Below are positions 8,052 to 16,490 of a stretch of DNA of 64,000 nucleotides, piece by piece. A program made the translations under genes and the position numbers. Origin of the DNA: 2-12-FULL-65-11 sp049679965 (GTDB lineage: Bacteria > Acidobacteriota > Vicinamibacteria > Vicinamibacterales > CAVVIG01); assembly GCA_049679965.1 (NCBI GenBank), contig JBAUGX010000220.1:46474-110473 (forward strand), written 5' to 3'. Numbering within the stretch: the stretch's first letter is position 1; the number at the start of each line of letters is the position of its first letter. The notes beneath the pieces are model-generated. The model saw nothing but the letters and a program-made list of their open reading frames with translations, made no database searches and was not told the origin of the DNA.

Positions 8052-8963
8052 CTACTTGTTGACAGCCGGGGCGGGGACGAACCCGATGTCCTTGAGGACC
8101 TGCTGGCCCGCTTCGCCGAGCGTCCAGTCGATGAATTCCTTGGTCGGCCCGGTAGGCGTGCCGCGCGTGTACAGATACAGCGGCCGAGCGATGGGGTAGG
8201 TCTTGTCGAGTGCGCTCTCCACGGTCGGCGCAAATCCCGGCTCGCCTTTCTTCTTCGAGATCTTCAGCGCGCGCACGCCAGGCATGGCATACGCCATCCC
8301 GCTGTAGCCGATGGCGCACGGCGTCCGGGACACCAGTGCCACGACGTCCTTCGAGCCGCTCTGATCGATCGAGCCGAGCCGGAACTCGCGTGTTGTTCCG
8401 AGGACCGCCTCGCGAAAATAGACGTAGGTGCCGGAGTTGTTCTGGCGGCCGACGCGGATGATCTCGTCGCTGGCACACGCCGTGTTCTCGATGCCGGCCT
8501 GCGACCATTTGACCAGCTGTCCGCCGTCACCGTAGATCTCCGCCAACTCTTCGAGTGAGATCGTCTGAACGGGATTGCCCTCATGGACGTACACGGCCAG
8601 TGCGTCCAGTCCGACCACGAATCCCCTGGGCTCCGCGCCAGCGGTCTTCACGACCCGTGCGATCTCTTCCGCCTCCATCTCCCGGCTGGATGCGGCAATG
8701 TCGAGGATCCCGTCGATGAGGCCGGCGATCCCCACGCCAGATCCTCCGCCTGCGACCTGGATCGAGACGTCCGGCTTCACCTTCCTGTAGTTTTCTGCCC
8801 AGGCCTGATCCAGGTTGACCATCGTGTCCGAGCCCGTGAGCCGAATCACGACGCTGGTGCTCACGGCCGGTCCGGACGTCGTGGCCGGCGGACTCGAGCA
8901 TGCGATGCCGACCAGCGCGCCGCCGACCAGACAGAGAGCGGTGACCGTTCTTACCGTTGACAT
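8052..8963 (-). CDS. pstS: Phosphate-binding lipoprotein PstS (operon 1)
   Basis: A 303-residue periplasmic binding protein of the PstS family. The signal peptide ends in LVGIACSSPP, a lipobox-like site whose Cys is near residue 22. Ligand-loop motifs follow: LTGSDTMVNLDQAW, GGGSGVGIAGLIDG and GRQNNSGTYVYF. The ATG has a strong ribosome site (CGAGGAGAACGC). This PstS belongs to the SphX/PstS-like branch rather than the E. coli branch represented by the second operon. It is divergent from glgC, with a candidate Pho box in the 94-base gap. Confidence 0.88.
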   Translation of the reverse strand: MSTVRTVTALCLVGGALVGIACSSPPATTSGPAVSTSVVIRLTGSDTMVNLDQAWAENYRKVKPDVSIQVAGGGSGVGIAGLIDGILDIAASSREMEAEEIARVVKTAGAEPRGFVVGLDALAVYVHEGNPVQTISLEELAEIYGDGGQLVKWSQAGIENTACASDEIIRVGRQNNSGTYVYFREAVLGTTREFRLGSIDQSGSKDVVALVSRTPCAIGYSGMAYAMPGVRALKISKKKGEPGFAPTVESALDKTYPIARPLYLYTRGTPTGPTKEFIDWTLGEAGQQVLKDIGFVPAPAVNK

Positions 8964-9009
8964 GCGTTCTCCTCGCGGGGAATCAGATGGAATGATCCGG
9001 GGCGGGATT

Positions 9010-9028
9010 GTAACAGATTCGTTTACAC
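9010..9028. promoter_or_regulatory. Candidate Pho box between pstS and glgC
   Basis: On the minus strand GTGTAAA (9028-9022) and CTGTTAC (9016-9010) are direct repeats 12 bp apart, about 47-65 bases before the pstS start. The 7-mers match those of the better 11-bp-spaced boxes elsewhere in the window, but the spacing is one base off, so confidence is lower. Confidence 0.4.
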
Positions 9029-9057
9029 CTCGCCCCGATGTACCATTTTCCTGCCAC

Positions 9058-10338
9058 ATGGCCATTAACAACGAAGTCCTCGCGCTTATCCTCGGCGGCG
9101 GCCGGGGCACGCGTCTCTTTCCACTGACCCAGCACCGATCGAAGCCAGCGGTGCCGATCGGCGGCAAATACCGGTTGATCGACATCCCGATCTCCAATTG
9201 CCTGCACGCCGACATCCGGCGCATTTTCGTGTTGACGCAGTTCAACTCGGCATCGCTCAACCGGCACATCTCGCAGACCTATCGGCTGGACCTCTTCAGC
9301 ACCGGCTCGGTCGAAATCCTGGCCGCCGAACAGACGCCGGACAACCCACACTGGTTCCAGGGCACGGCCGACGCCGTGCGCCAGGCGACCCGGCACTTCG
9401 CGCGCCACGGCGCCGACTACTACCTCATCATGGCTGGCGATCAGCTGTACCGGATGAATTTCAACGACCTGATCGATGCCCACATCGATCGCCGCGCCGA
9501 CGTGACCGTCGCGGCGTGCCCGGTCACCGTCCAGGATGCGTCAACCATGGGCATCTTCCGATTCGACCGCACCGGGCACATTGTCGCGTTCGAGGAAAAG
9601 CCGTCGCCCGCGCGGCTCGAGGAGATCGGCCAGAGCATTCCGCCGCACTCGACGCTGGCCGGTCACACACCGGGCAAGCCGTTTGTGGCCTCGATGGGGA
9701 TCTACGTGTTTTCCCGCGATGTACTCTTCGACGCACTCGAGCGGGAGAGCTATAAAGATTTCGGCCGTGAAGTGATTCCTGCGGCGCTGGGGCAGTACCG
9801 GGTCGAGTCGCATCTGTTTCGCGGTTATTGGGCGGACGTGGGAACCGTGGCTTCGTTCTACCAGGCCAACATCGGGCTTACCGCGGCGAATGCACCGTTC
9901 ACGTTCTACGATTCGCGCTGCCCCATCTACACGCACGCGCGCTTCCTGCCGGGATCCCGCCTGAGCGACTGCACCGTGCGCAACACGGTCATCGCCGAAG
10001 GCTCGTTCCTCGAGCGCTGCACGATCGAAGATTCCATCGTGGGCATCCGCGCGGCCATCCAGCCCGGCACCTCCGTCCGGCGATCGGTGTTGCTCGGCGC
10101 CGATTACTACGAACTGGACGACATCGCGCCGGCCCAGGGCGACAGACCGCCGCTCGGCATCGGACGAAACGTCGTCCTGGATGGCGTCATCGTCGACAAG
10201 AACGCCCGCATTGGCGACGACGTCCGGCTGGTGAACGAGGCTGGCGTCCAGGAGGCCGATGGCGATGGCTACTACATTCGAGACGGCGTCATCATCGTGC
10301 CCAAGGACGGGGTGATACGGGCGGGGACCAGGGTCTAG
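9058..10338 (+). CDS. glgC: Glucose-1-phosphate adenylyltransferase
   Basis: A 426-residue ADP-glucose pyrophosphorylase, the first committed step of bacterial glycogen synthesis (Glc-1-P + ATP to ADP-glucose + PPi). The nucleotide-binding N-terminus is LILGGGRGTRLFPLT with SKPAVPIGGKYRLIDIPISN. The AGDQLYRMNF metal/substrate loop, FEEKP and YWADVGTVASFYQAN follow, then a C-terminal left-handed beta-helix. The ATG at 9058 precedes AINNEVLALILGGG; no ribosome site is visible. No other glycogen gene lies nearby. Its place opposite pstS suggests carbon storage is linked to phosphate status, as glycogen and polyphosphate use often is. Confidence 0.93.
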   Translation: MAINNEVLALILGGGRGTRLFPLTQHRSKPAVPIGGKYRLIDIPISNCLHADIRRIFVLTQFNSASLNRHISQTYRLDLFSTGSVEILAAEQTPDNPHWFQGTADAVRQATRHFARHGADYYLIMAGDQLYRMNFNDLIDAHIDRRADVTVAACPVTVQDASTMGIFRFDRTGHIVAFEEKPSPARLEEIGQSIPPHSTLAGHTPGKPFVASMGIYVFSRDVLFDALERESYKDFGREVIPAALGQYRVESHLFRGYWADVGTVASFYQANIGLTAANAPFTFYDSRCPIYTHARFLPGSRLSDCTVRNTVIAEGSFLERCTIEDSIVGIRAAIQPGTSVRRSVLLGADYYELDDIAPAQGDRPPLGIGRNVVLDGVIVDKNARIGDDVRLVNEAGVQEADGDGYYIRDGVIIVPKDGVIRAGTRV

Positions 10339-10475
10339 CCCCCAGCCCCAATTTGGCCGCAGCGGCGTGTCACGCCGAGGATCCCTATTTGTAACGCGGT
10401 CGTCGCATCGCAGACACGGTGGCGTCGCGGCGTCCTCCTAGACTGGCTCGGTTCCACTTCAAGGAGGATTGCTGC

Positions 10476-12116
10476 ATGCGTGTACGAACGACAACACTGG
10501 CTCTCGCGCTCGTCGCGGTCGGGGCCTTCCCCGCCGCCGCGCAAGTCACACCCGGCACCGTGCCGGGAACGTTCCAGGGACCGACCAGCTCGCAGACGCC
10601 GTTCGTCGTCCCCGCCGCCGACGGCTGGGAGGTGGTCTCGCTCATCTCGGCAGGCGACCCCGCCAAGAACAACGGCTACCGAATGGTCGGGATTCCCGAC
10701 GGCCTCGGCGCCGTGGCCGGCAAGTTCGAGGCGGGCCGATGGGGCCGCTACGTCGCCGACGAGAAGTACATGACGGTGTTCATGAATCACGAGATCCCGG
10801 CCGGTGGCGGCATCGCGCGCGCGCACGGCCAGAATGGTGCCTTCGTGTCGCAGTGGACCATTCAGCTGAACACCCTGCAGGTCAAGGCGGGCGAGGATCT
10901 GATTCAGGATGTGTACACGTGGGACACCGCCAGCGGGCAGTACGTGTTCAACCCCACGGCGCAGTTCAACCGGTTCTGCTCAGCCGACCTGGCCGAGTTC
11001 ACGGCGTTCTACAACCCCAGAACAGGCAAGGGCTTCTACGGCCGTCTCTTCATGAACGGCGAGGAGGCGGGGAACGAGGGCCGGGCGTTCGCCCATGTGA
11101 TTACTGGCTCGGGAAAGGGCGACTCCTATCAGCTGGCCTCGCTTGGACGCCTCTCCTATGAAAACAGTGTCGCCAGCCCCAACTCTGGCGACAAGACCCT
11201 CGTGGTCAGCATGGACGACAGCACGCCTGGCCAAGTGTATGTGTACCTCGGCAACAAGCAGAAGACCGGCAATCCGGTCGAGCGTGCGGGTCTCGTCGGC
11301 GGGAAGCTCTTCGGCATCAAGGTGACCAACGGTGGCACGAACTACTCGGGCGCCGCCGTGACCCGCGAGAACAACGGCCCGATCAACGGGGCGTTCTCGC
11401 TCGTCGAGGTCTCCGACGCGGCCACGGGGACGGGCGCAGTGCTGCAGACGACGAGCACGACCAGGGGCATCACGGAATTCGCGCGCCCGGAGGATGGGGC
11501 GTGGGACACGCTCAACCCGCGCGTTTTCTACTTCGTCATCACCGGTGCCACCATTGACGGCAAGCTGCAGTCGGCGCGCCTCTACAAGCTGACCTTCAAC
11601 AGCATCACCAACCCGACCGGGGGCACGATCGAACCCGTGATCGACCGTGCAGACCTGCTGCCTTCAACGACGGGCTTCGCGCAATTCGACAACCTCACAG
11701 TCGACAGTGACGGCTTCGTCTTGATTCAGGAAGATCCCGGCAATCAGGCGTATCTCGCGCAGACATGGCGAGTCAATCCCGCGACGAAGACCGCCACCGC
11801 GATCTTCCACTCCGACGCGGCACGGTTTGGGTCGCCGGCGCCGGCCCCCTTCAACCTTGACGAAGAAAGCTCCGGCATCATCGAAGTGACGGACATCGTC
11901 AGGTCCGCACGCTGGTACGAGCATGGCCGGCGGTATTTTCTGGCCGACATGCAGGCGCACTACGCCATCTCAGGCGAGTTGTTCGAAGGCGGCCAGCTCT
12001 ACCTCCTCGCCTCGCCAAAGGCGCCGCGTCGACACTTCGATGACGACGACGACGATCGCGGCCGCGACAACGGTGGGTGGGACAACGACCATCACGGGCA
12101 CGACGACGAGGATTAG
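10476..12116 (+). CDS. Secreted PhoX/DUF839-like protein with acidic His/Asp tail
   Basis: A 546-residue exported protein: signal peptide 1-22 (cleavage after AAAQ), then a long beta-rich domain. Segments such as YMTVFMNHEIP, FCSADLAEF, FMNGEEAGNEGRAF and LVVSMDDSTPGQVYVYLGN resemble the PhoX/DUF839 beta-propeller alkaline phosphatases, which use iron and calcium. The family call is moderate. The last 25 or so residues are nearly all Asp, Gly, His and Arg (DDDDDDRGRDNGG, then DNDHHGHDDED), a likely metal-binding or disordered tail. Start ATG has a strong AAGGAGG site at 10461. A strong terminator follows at 12146. The location beside pstS and glgC fits release of phosphate from organic esters. 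Confidence 0.7.
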   Translation: MRVRTTTLALALVAVGAFPAAAQVTPGTVPGTFQGPTSSQTPFVVPAADGWEVVSLISAGDPAKNNGYRMVGIPDGLGAVAGKFEAGRWGRYVADEKYMTVFMNHEIPAGGGIARAHGQNGAFVSQWTIQLNTLQVKAGEDLIQDVYTWDTASGQYVFNPTAQFNRFCSADLAEFTAFYNPRTGKGFYGRLFMNGEEAGNEGRAFAHVITGSGKGDSYQLASLGRLSYENSVASPNSGDKTLVVSMDDSTPGQVYVYLGNKQKTGNPVERAGLVGGKLFGIKVTNGGTNYSGAAVTRENNGPINGAFSLVEVSDAATGTGAVLQTTSTTRGITEFARPEDGAWDTLNPRVFYFVITGATIDGKLQSARLYKLTFNSITNPTGGTIEPVIDRADLLPSTTGFAQFDNLTVDSDGFVLIQEDPGNQAYLAQTWRVNPATKTATAIFHSDAARFGSPAPAPFNLDEESSGIIEVTDIVRSARWYEHGRRYFLADMQAHYAISGELFEGGQLYLLASPKAPRRHFDDDDDDRGRDNGGWDNDHHGHDDED

Positions 12117-12145
12117 GCCAAGACGACGTGGCATAGCATAAGCAC

Positions 12146-12185
12146 GGAGGAAGGGGGCGGCGTCGGCTGCTCTCTTCCTCCTTTT
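12146..12185 (+). terminator. Intrinsic terminator after the PhoX-like gene
   Basis: Bases 12146-12161 pair with 12166-12181 along all 16 positions (three are G.U pairs), closing a GTCG loop, and TTTT follows at 12182-12185. It sits 30 bases after the stop codon and separates this gene from the aquaporin-arsC pair. Confidence 0.85.
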
Positions 12186-12302
12186 CACGGGTGGCGACGG
12201 CCTGTGTACTTGCGGCGACGGACATGTTGCGCCCACGTTAAATGTCGCCGGACGGCGCACACACTGAGCGTGGCGAGTGATGTAGGCGAGTAACATGGTG
12301 AC

Positions 12303-12959
12303 GTGACGCTTCCCAGGAAGGCGGCAAGCGAGTTCATCGGGACGGCTCTGCTCCTGGCGGCAGTGGTCGGCTCGGGAATCATGGGCGAGCGACTCGCCGG
12401 CGGCAACGTCGCGGTCGCGCTCCTGGCCAACGCGATCGCAACGGGTGCCGTCCTGATCGCGCTCATCCTGACCTTCGCGCCGATCTCTGGCGCACATTTC
12501 AATCCCCTCGTGACGATCGCGGACGCCAGTCAGGGCGGGGCCTCCTGGCGCGACGTCCTGGCGTACGTGCCGGCACAGGTCTTCGGCGCCGTGGCGGGCG
12601 TAGCGTGCGCCAACACGATGTTCGGTGAGCCGGTGTTTGCCTGGTCCAGTCGCGCGCGCACGGGATTCCCGCAGGCGCTCAGCGAGGCTGTGGCCACCTT
12701 CGGCCTACTTTCGGTGATTGGAGGCTGTGCGAAGCGACGCCCGGACGCCGTAGCTTTCGCGGTCGGCGCGTACATCACCGGGGCGTACTGGTTCACCTCA
12801 TCGACGTCGTTTGCCAATCCGGCCGTCACGGTCGCGCGAGCGCTGACGGATACGTTCAGCGGCATTCGCCCAGCCGACGTCCCAATGTTCCTGCTCGCGC
12901 AGGTGGTCGGCGCAACAGCGGCCACGCTCTACTTCCGCTGGCTCTTCTCGAAAGACTGA
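12303..12959 (+). CDS. Aquaporin/MIP-family channel linked to arsC
   Basis: A 218-residue six-helix channel. The two pore motifs are SGAHFNPLVTIAD (NPL in place of the first NPA) and SFANPAVTVARALT (canonical NPA followed by the selectivity Arg). It starts at GTG 12303; an ATG shortly upstream runs into a stop. The stop is 6 bases before an arsenate reductase gene. Aquaporins paired with arsC, like AqpS of Sinorhizobium, let arsenite leave the cell after ArsC reduces arsenate, and that is the likely role. Ordinary water or glycerol transport cannot be excluded. Arsenate enters by phosphate transporters, so the position in a phosphate island is sensible. Confidence 0.82.
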   Translation: MTLPRKAASEFIGTALLLAAVVGSGIMGERLAGGNVAVALLANAIATGAVLIALILTFAPISGAHFNPLVTIADASQGGASWRDVLAYVPAQVFGAVAGVACANTMFGEPVFAWSSRARTGFPQALSEAVATFGLLSVIGGCAKRRPDAVAFAVGAYITGAYWFTSSTSFANPAVTVARALTDTFSGIRPADVPMFLLAQVVGATAATLYFRWLFSKD

Positions 12960-12965
12960 GGTCTC

Positions 12966-13469
12966 ATGGCTCACTACAACGTCCTGTTTCTTTGCACCGG
13001 CAACTCGGCGCGCAGCATCATGGCCGAAGCGCTCCTCAACTACTGGGGGAAGGGCCGGTTCACCGCGTTCAGCGCTGGAAGCCACCCGAAGAAGGAGGTC
13101 CATCCGCTTGCGCTCGACGTGCTGGAGAAGAATCAGCTCCGGATAGACGGTCTCCGAAGCAAGAGCTGGGATGAGTTCGCGACGCCGGGCGCGCCGCCTC
13201 TCCACTTCGTGTTCACCGTCTGCGACCGTGCGGCGGCCGAAGTCTGCCCGATCTGGCCGGGCCAGCCCATGACGGCCCATTGGGGCATCGAAGACCCGGC
13301 GGCCTTTGAAGGATCCGACGAAGACAAACGGCGGGCCTTTAACCGTGCGTTTCGGGAACTCGACGCGCGGATCAAGATCTTCACGAGCCTGCGCCTCGAG
13401 GCGCTCGATCAGTTGTCCTTGAAGCGTCAACTGGACGAGATTGGCAGACAGCCGCGTGCGAAGGACTAG
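12966..13469 (+). CDS. arsC: Arsenate reductase, low-molecular-weight phosphatase type
   Basis: A 167-residue protein with the P-loop CTGNSARS at about residue 12 (C-X5-R-S), the fold of low-molecular-weight tyrosine phosphatases. FSAGSHPKKEVHPLALDVL and FVFTVCDRAAAEVCPIWPG contain the downstream Cys residues expected of thioredoxin- or glutaredoxin-linked ArsC. It reduces arsenate to arsenite for export, here presumably through the aquaporin encoded just before it. The stop codon overlaps the convergent neighbour through a shared CTAG. No arsR regulator is nearby. Confidence 0.9.
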   Translation: MAHYNVLFLCTGNSARSIMAEALLNYWGKGRFTAFSAGSHPKKEVHPLALDVLEKNQLRIDGLRSKSWDEFATPGAPPLHFVFTVCDRAAAEVCPIWPGQPMTAHWGIEDPAAFEGSDEDKRRAFNRAFRELDARIKIFTSLRLEALDQLSLKRQLDEIGRQPRAKD

Positions 13470-14284
13470 CGGAACACCCTCTCGGCCGTGTTCCAGCGAG
13501 TCGCCGGATCGACGAGGCGGTAGGCGGGAAAGCGCGAGGACGGCGATCGAAGAAGGGCGGCATCGACGCCTGTCCGCACCTGCTCGGTCGAGAATCGGGT
13601 GAACCCGGCGCCGTCGGCCGTCGTGAAATCGCCTGGGAAGATCTGACTGTCACTCCACCACACGTCTCGGGCGACGGCCTCCTTGCGCATGGTCGTATAA
13701 CGGTCGAACCGAATCCCTCCCACAACGCGCGCCTGTCCAGTGGGCTCGAGTTCGGCGAGCAGATCAGCATCACATCCGAGCATCAACACAGAGGCCCACC
13801 CGCGAATCCCCAGCGCGGCATGCAACCCGCTTTCGTCGTACGTCACGATCACCTGCGAGGGATGATCGATGAGAAACCCCGACACGCGGCGGCGATCCCG
13901 GACACTGCGCTCGAACAGCCACTCGCGGCCCTCGGATGTCGCGACGTGGATGCGATCGGAGGTTCGCGAAATGGTCTGATGAAGAGTCTGAACGGTTCCG
14001 TCTGGTGCTTGACGGCGTACGGTCGCCTCCAGCGTTAGCGGCGCCACCCGGTCCGCGCCGGCCGGGAGAGCTGGGGGTGACGCCGGTGGATTGCTGAGCC
14101 CGACCCGGGCGGCTGCGACCGCCGTGGCGACCGCAGTCAACGCCAGGACGGCGATGGCCCAACTCCAACGCGCTCTCGTCGGCAGTGCCTCCCCGCGCGC
14201 CCGTGCCGTGCCTGGATCCACGCGATCGACGATAGCGGGCACCCATGACGTGCACATCACGGGCGCGTAAACGTTGTGCAACAA
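13466..14284 (-). CDS. Hypothetical membrane-anchored protein
   Basis: A protein of up to 272 residues that I do not recognise. There is a single transmembrane helix at about 42-60 (WAIAVLALTAVATAVAAA), a Pro/Ala linker, then a soluble, probably extracytoplasmic domain of about 190 residues with alternating polar and hydrophobic strands (TLEATVRRQAPDGTVQTL, VIVTYDESGLHAALGI). The general pattern resembles exported outer-membrane-lipoprotein-like or DUF-type beta domains, but no motif fixes a function. The start is uncertain: GTG at 14242 is a plausible shorter start. It converges on arsC, and its stop overlaps that of arsC. Confidence 0.6.
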   Translation of the reverse strand: MLHNVYAPVMCTSWVPAIVDRVDPGTARARGEALPTRARWSWAIAVLALTAVATAVAAARVGLSNPPASPPALPAGADRVAPLTLEATVRRQAPDGTVQTLHQTISRTSDRIHVATSEGREWLFERSVRDRRRVSGFLIDHPSQVIVTYDESGLHAALGIRGWASVLMLGCDADLLAELEPTGQARVVGGIRFDRYTTMRKEAVARDVWWSDSQIFPGDFTTADGAGFTRFSTEQVRTGVDAALLRSPSSRFPAYRLVDPATRWNTAERVFR

Positions 14285-14294
14285 AACGCCGGGC

Positions 14295-14300
14295 TATAAT
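14295..14300 (+). promoter_or_regulatory. -10 element of the FAH-family gene
   Basis: A perfect TATAAT lies 9 bases before the ATG at 14310, with a weak TTGTGC 15 bases upstream as a -35. There is no ribosome site, so the transcript is probably leaderless. Confidence 0.55.
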
Positions 14301-14309
14301 GCCCACCCG

Positions 14310-15212
14310 ATGAAGTACCTGACCTTCTCGCTCCCCGACGACCGCACGCCGCGCACGGGCGTTGTCCTCAACAACGGCATCGCGGACGTGAACACACTCG
14401 TCGCCGGGAAGTGGCCAGGGGCTCCTCCGGCAAGCCTTCTCGACCTGATCCGTTCGGGACCGGACGCCTGGCAACGTATGGAGCGTCTGGCGAGTTCGGC
14501 GCGCGAAGGCCCGTACCGGGCCGAGGACATTCGCTGGCACGCGCCCATCCCACGGCCGCGAAAGAACATCTTCTGTCTCGGCCTGAACTACCGGAGCCAT
14601 GCGATCGAATCGGCGACCTCGCGCGGGCGAGAGGTCAAGATTCCCGACGCGCCGGTCATCTTCACCAAGGCGCCCACGACGGTGAATGGCCCGTACGATT
14701 CGATTCCCTGGGATCCGTCGGTCACCCAGCAGTTGGATTATGAGGCAGAACTTGGCGTCATCCTCGGTGCGGACGGGAAGAACATCCCCCGCGCCCAATC
14801 GCTCCGTCATGTCTTCGGCTACACCGTCCTCAACGACACAACGGGGCGGGACCTGCAGGCCAGGCACGTTCAGTGGTTCAAGGGTAAGAGCCTGGACGGC
14901 TGCTGCCCGATGGGGCCCGTCGTCGTGACCGCCGACGAGTTCGGCGATCCTCAGACCAAGCGCATCACGCTGCGCATCAACGGGGAGACCCGGCAGGATG
15001 CGAATACGGCCGAGATGCTCTTCCCCATCGACGCAATCATCGAATGGCTGTCCAAGGGCATGACGCTCGAGGCTGGGGACATCATCGCGACCGGGACGCC
15101 AGAAGGCGTCGGCCTGGGACGAACGCCGCCTGAATACCTCAAAGACGGCGATCTCATCGAAACCGAGATCGAGGGAATCGGGACTCTACGGAACCGAGTC
15201 GTCGGCGCTTAG
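14310..15212 (+). CDS. Fumarylacetoacetate hydrolase family protein
   Basis: A 300-residue FAH-superfamily enzyme. An N-terminal cap domain (1-80) leads to the catalytic core with IFCLGLNYRSHAIE, IFTKAPTTVNGP, and the metal ligands in LDYEAELGVILG (the E-x-E motif). KSLDGCCPMGP and MLFPIDAIIEWLSKGMTLEAGDII follow; these are typical of the acylpyruvase/2-hydroxyhepta-diene-dioate isomerase branch. It cleaves or isomerises beta-diketo acids, often in oxaloacetate/acylpyruvate clean-up or aromatic degradation, but the substrate is not determined by sequence. It stands alone with its own promoter, converging on a small gene. Confidence 0.88.
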   Translation: MKYLTFSLPDDRTPRTGVVLNNGIADVNTLVAGKWPGAPPASLLDLIRSGPDAWQRMERLASSAREGPYRAEDIRWHAPIPRPRKNIFCLGLNYRSHAIESATSRGREVKIPDAPVIFTKAPTTVNGPYDSIPWDPSVTQQLDYEAELGVILGADGKNIPRAQSLRHVFGYTVLNDTTGRDLQARHVQWFKGKSLDGCCPMGPVVVTADEFGDPQTKRITLRINGETRQDANTAEMLFPIDAIIEWLSKGMTLEAGDIIATGTPEGVGLGRTPPEYLKDGDLIETEIEGIGTLRNRVVGA

Positions 15213-15418
15213 GACTCCGTCCAGCCTTCCTCGCGCAACTCTTCAACTTGTCGGGTGAAACGCATGACCTCCCGTTCCACGCGATGCCAGTCCGTATGCC
15301 GGTGGCGTAGCGTCCCCTTTTCCTCGTCCTGTTCGGACACTTCCCATCCACCAGGTACAAAGGAGATGTTGAAGGCTCGGACGTGACCAGCGCGAACAAG
15401 CGTCTTTTCGAAGACCAT
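15209..15418 (-). CDS. Small unknown protein (69 aa) with Pho-box-like promoter
   Basis: A 69-residue soluble, charged protein of unknown function. It starts with FEKTLVRAGHVRAFNISFV and ends in a predicted amphipathic helix (RVEREVMRFTRQVEELREEG). The start ATG has a good GGGAGG ribosome site. The stop overlaps the FAH-family stop by three bases. What makes it notable is the pair GTGTAAA/GTGTTAA, 11 bp apart and 65 bases upstream, near-identical to the box before ppk. It may therefore be a small member of the phosphate-starvation set. Confidence 0.7.
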   Translation of the reverse strand: MVFEKTLVRAGHVRAFNISFVPGGWEVSEQDEEKGTLRHRHTDWHRVEREVMRFTRQVEELREEGWTES

Positions 15419-15482
15419 ATAATTCCCTCCCGCCCGCTTAGAAAAACAGCCTCTGTACCCTAATCCATGCCTCGAGGAAGCT

Positions 15483-15500
15483 GTGTAAAACGTGTGTTAA
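15483..15500. promoter_or_regulatory. Pho-box-like direct repeat upstream of the 69-aa gene
   Basis: GTGTAAA (15483-15489) and GTGTTAA (15494-15500) are separated by 4 bp, an 11-bp period. On the minus strand, towards the small gene, this reads TTAACAC-N4-TTTACAC. The rest of the 15419-15626 gap shows no gene. Confidence 0.65.
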
Positions 15501-15626
15501 CTCTGACAGCGCGTGCAGGTCGGTGTCAAAGTGGGAAGAAACACAGGGAAATTTGCGAAAAACACACGTTTTGGTGACCTGCCCCATTCAAGCGCCGGTT
15601 CCGGCAGTGGTTGTCTACCCGGTGGT

Positions 15627-16490
15627 CTAAGAGGTCAGCCCCTCGAGCTTGCGGGTGGCAAAGCGGGCGAGTAGCGAACAGATCAGCACGATCGCCACGA
15701 GGACGAGCGCGCCGGCCCACGCCTGTCGATGCCAATCCTCGTAGGGCGAGATGGCATAGGTGTAGATCTGCACGGTGAGGGACCCAATCGGCTGTGTCAG
15801 GCTGGTGGTGAAGAATCGATTATTGAACGACGTGAAGAGGAGCGGCGCTGTCTCTCCGGCGATGCGGGCCAGGGCCAGCACGACACCGGTAATGATTCCA
15901 GGGAGGGCCGCCGGCACCACGACGGTGAACACCGCGCGGGCGCGCGTCGCGCCGAGCGCCAACGCCCCCTCGCGCATCGTGTTCGGTACCAGAAGCAGGA
16001 GCTCTTCGGTCGTACGGGCGATGATCGGAATCATCATGATGCCGAGCGCCAGGCCGCCGGCCAAGGCGCTGAACTGCTTGAACGGCAGCACCGCAACGCC
16101 GTAGGCGAACACACCGATGACGATCGACGGGACGCCATTGAGCGTATCGGCTGCGAAGCGCACCACGCTGGCCAGGGTGCTACCCGCGTACTCGGACATA
16201 TACACACCGCTCATGATCCCGATCGGGATCGCGAACAGCGAACCGAGTCCGGTCAGCATGAGGGTGCCGACGATGGCGTTGGCCATGCCTCCGCCGGGCT
16301 CTCCAACGGGCGTCGGCATGCGTGTGAAAAAATCGAGGTTGACAGATTGAATGCCCTGGCCGATGACGAAGAACAGGACGAAGCCGAGCGGCACCAGGGC
16401 CGCCAGGACGCACAACACGCAGAAGCCGACGAACATCGACGACAGGATCTTGCGTCGGATGGTTCGTCTGGCCACGTCAGCCCTCGTCAT
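15627..16490 (-). CDS. pstA: Phosphate ABC transporter permease PstA (operon 2)
   Basis: A 287-residue permease with six helices. EAA-loop sequence: LLLVPNTMREGALALGAT, followed by ARIAGETAPLLFTSF as in classical PstA; also MSEYAGS and LNGVPSIVIGVFAYG. The start overlaps the pstC stop by four bases (ATGA). This is the last gene of the porin-pstS-pstC-pstA operon. No ATPase follows; the nearest candidate is the pstB at 28407. Confidence 0.92.
   Translation of the reverse strand: MTRADVARRTIRRKILSSMFVGFCVLCVLAALVPLGFVLFFVIGQGIQSVNLDFFTRMPTPVGEPGGGMANAIVGTLMLTGLGSLFAIPIGIMSGVYMSEYAGSTLASVVRFAADTLNGVPSIVIGVFAYGVAVLPFKQFSALAGGLALGIMMIPIIARTTEELLLLVPNTMREGALALGATRARAVFTVVVPAALPGIITGVVLALARIAGETAPLLFTSFNNRFFTTSLTQPIGSLTVQIYTYAISPYEDWHRQAWAGALVLVAIVLICSLLARFATRKLEGLTS

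Noticed and set aside
10364..10395. Pho box before the PhoX-like gene
   Set aside because: Only two half-sites 22 bp apart, one of them part of a 15-bp GC palindrome; too weak to list as a feature, mentioned only as a lead.
12117..12302. Small gene between the PhoX-like gene and the aquaporin gene
   Set aside because: No frame with a ribosome site; the region is explained by the strong terminator and a promoter space.
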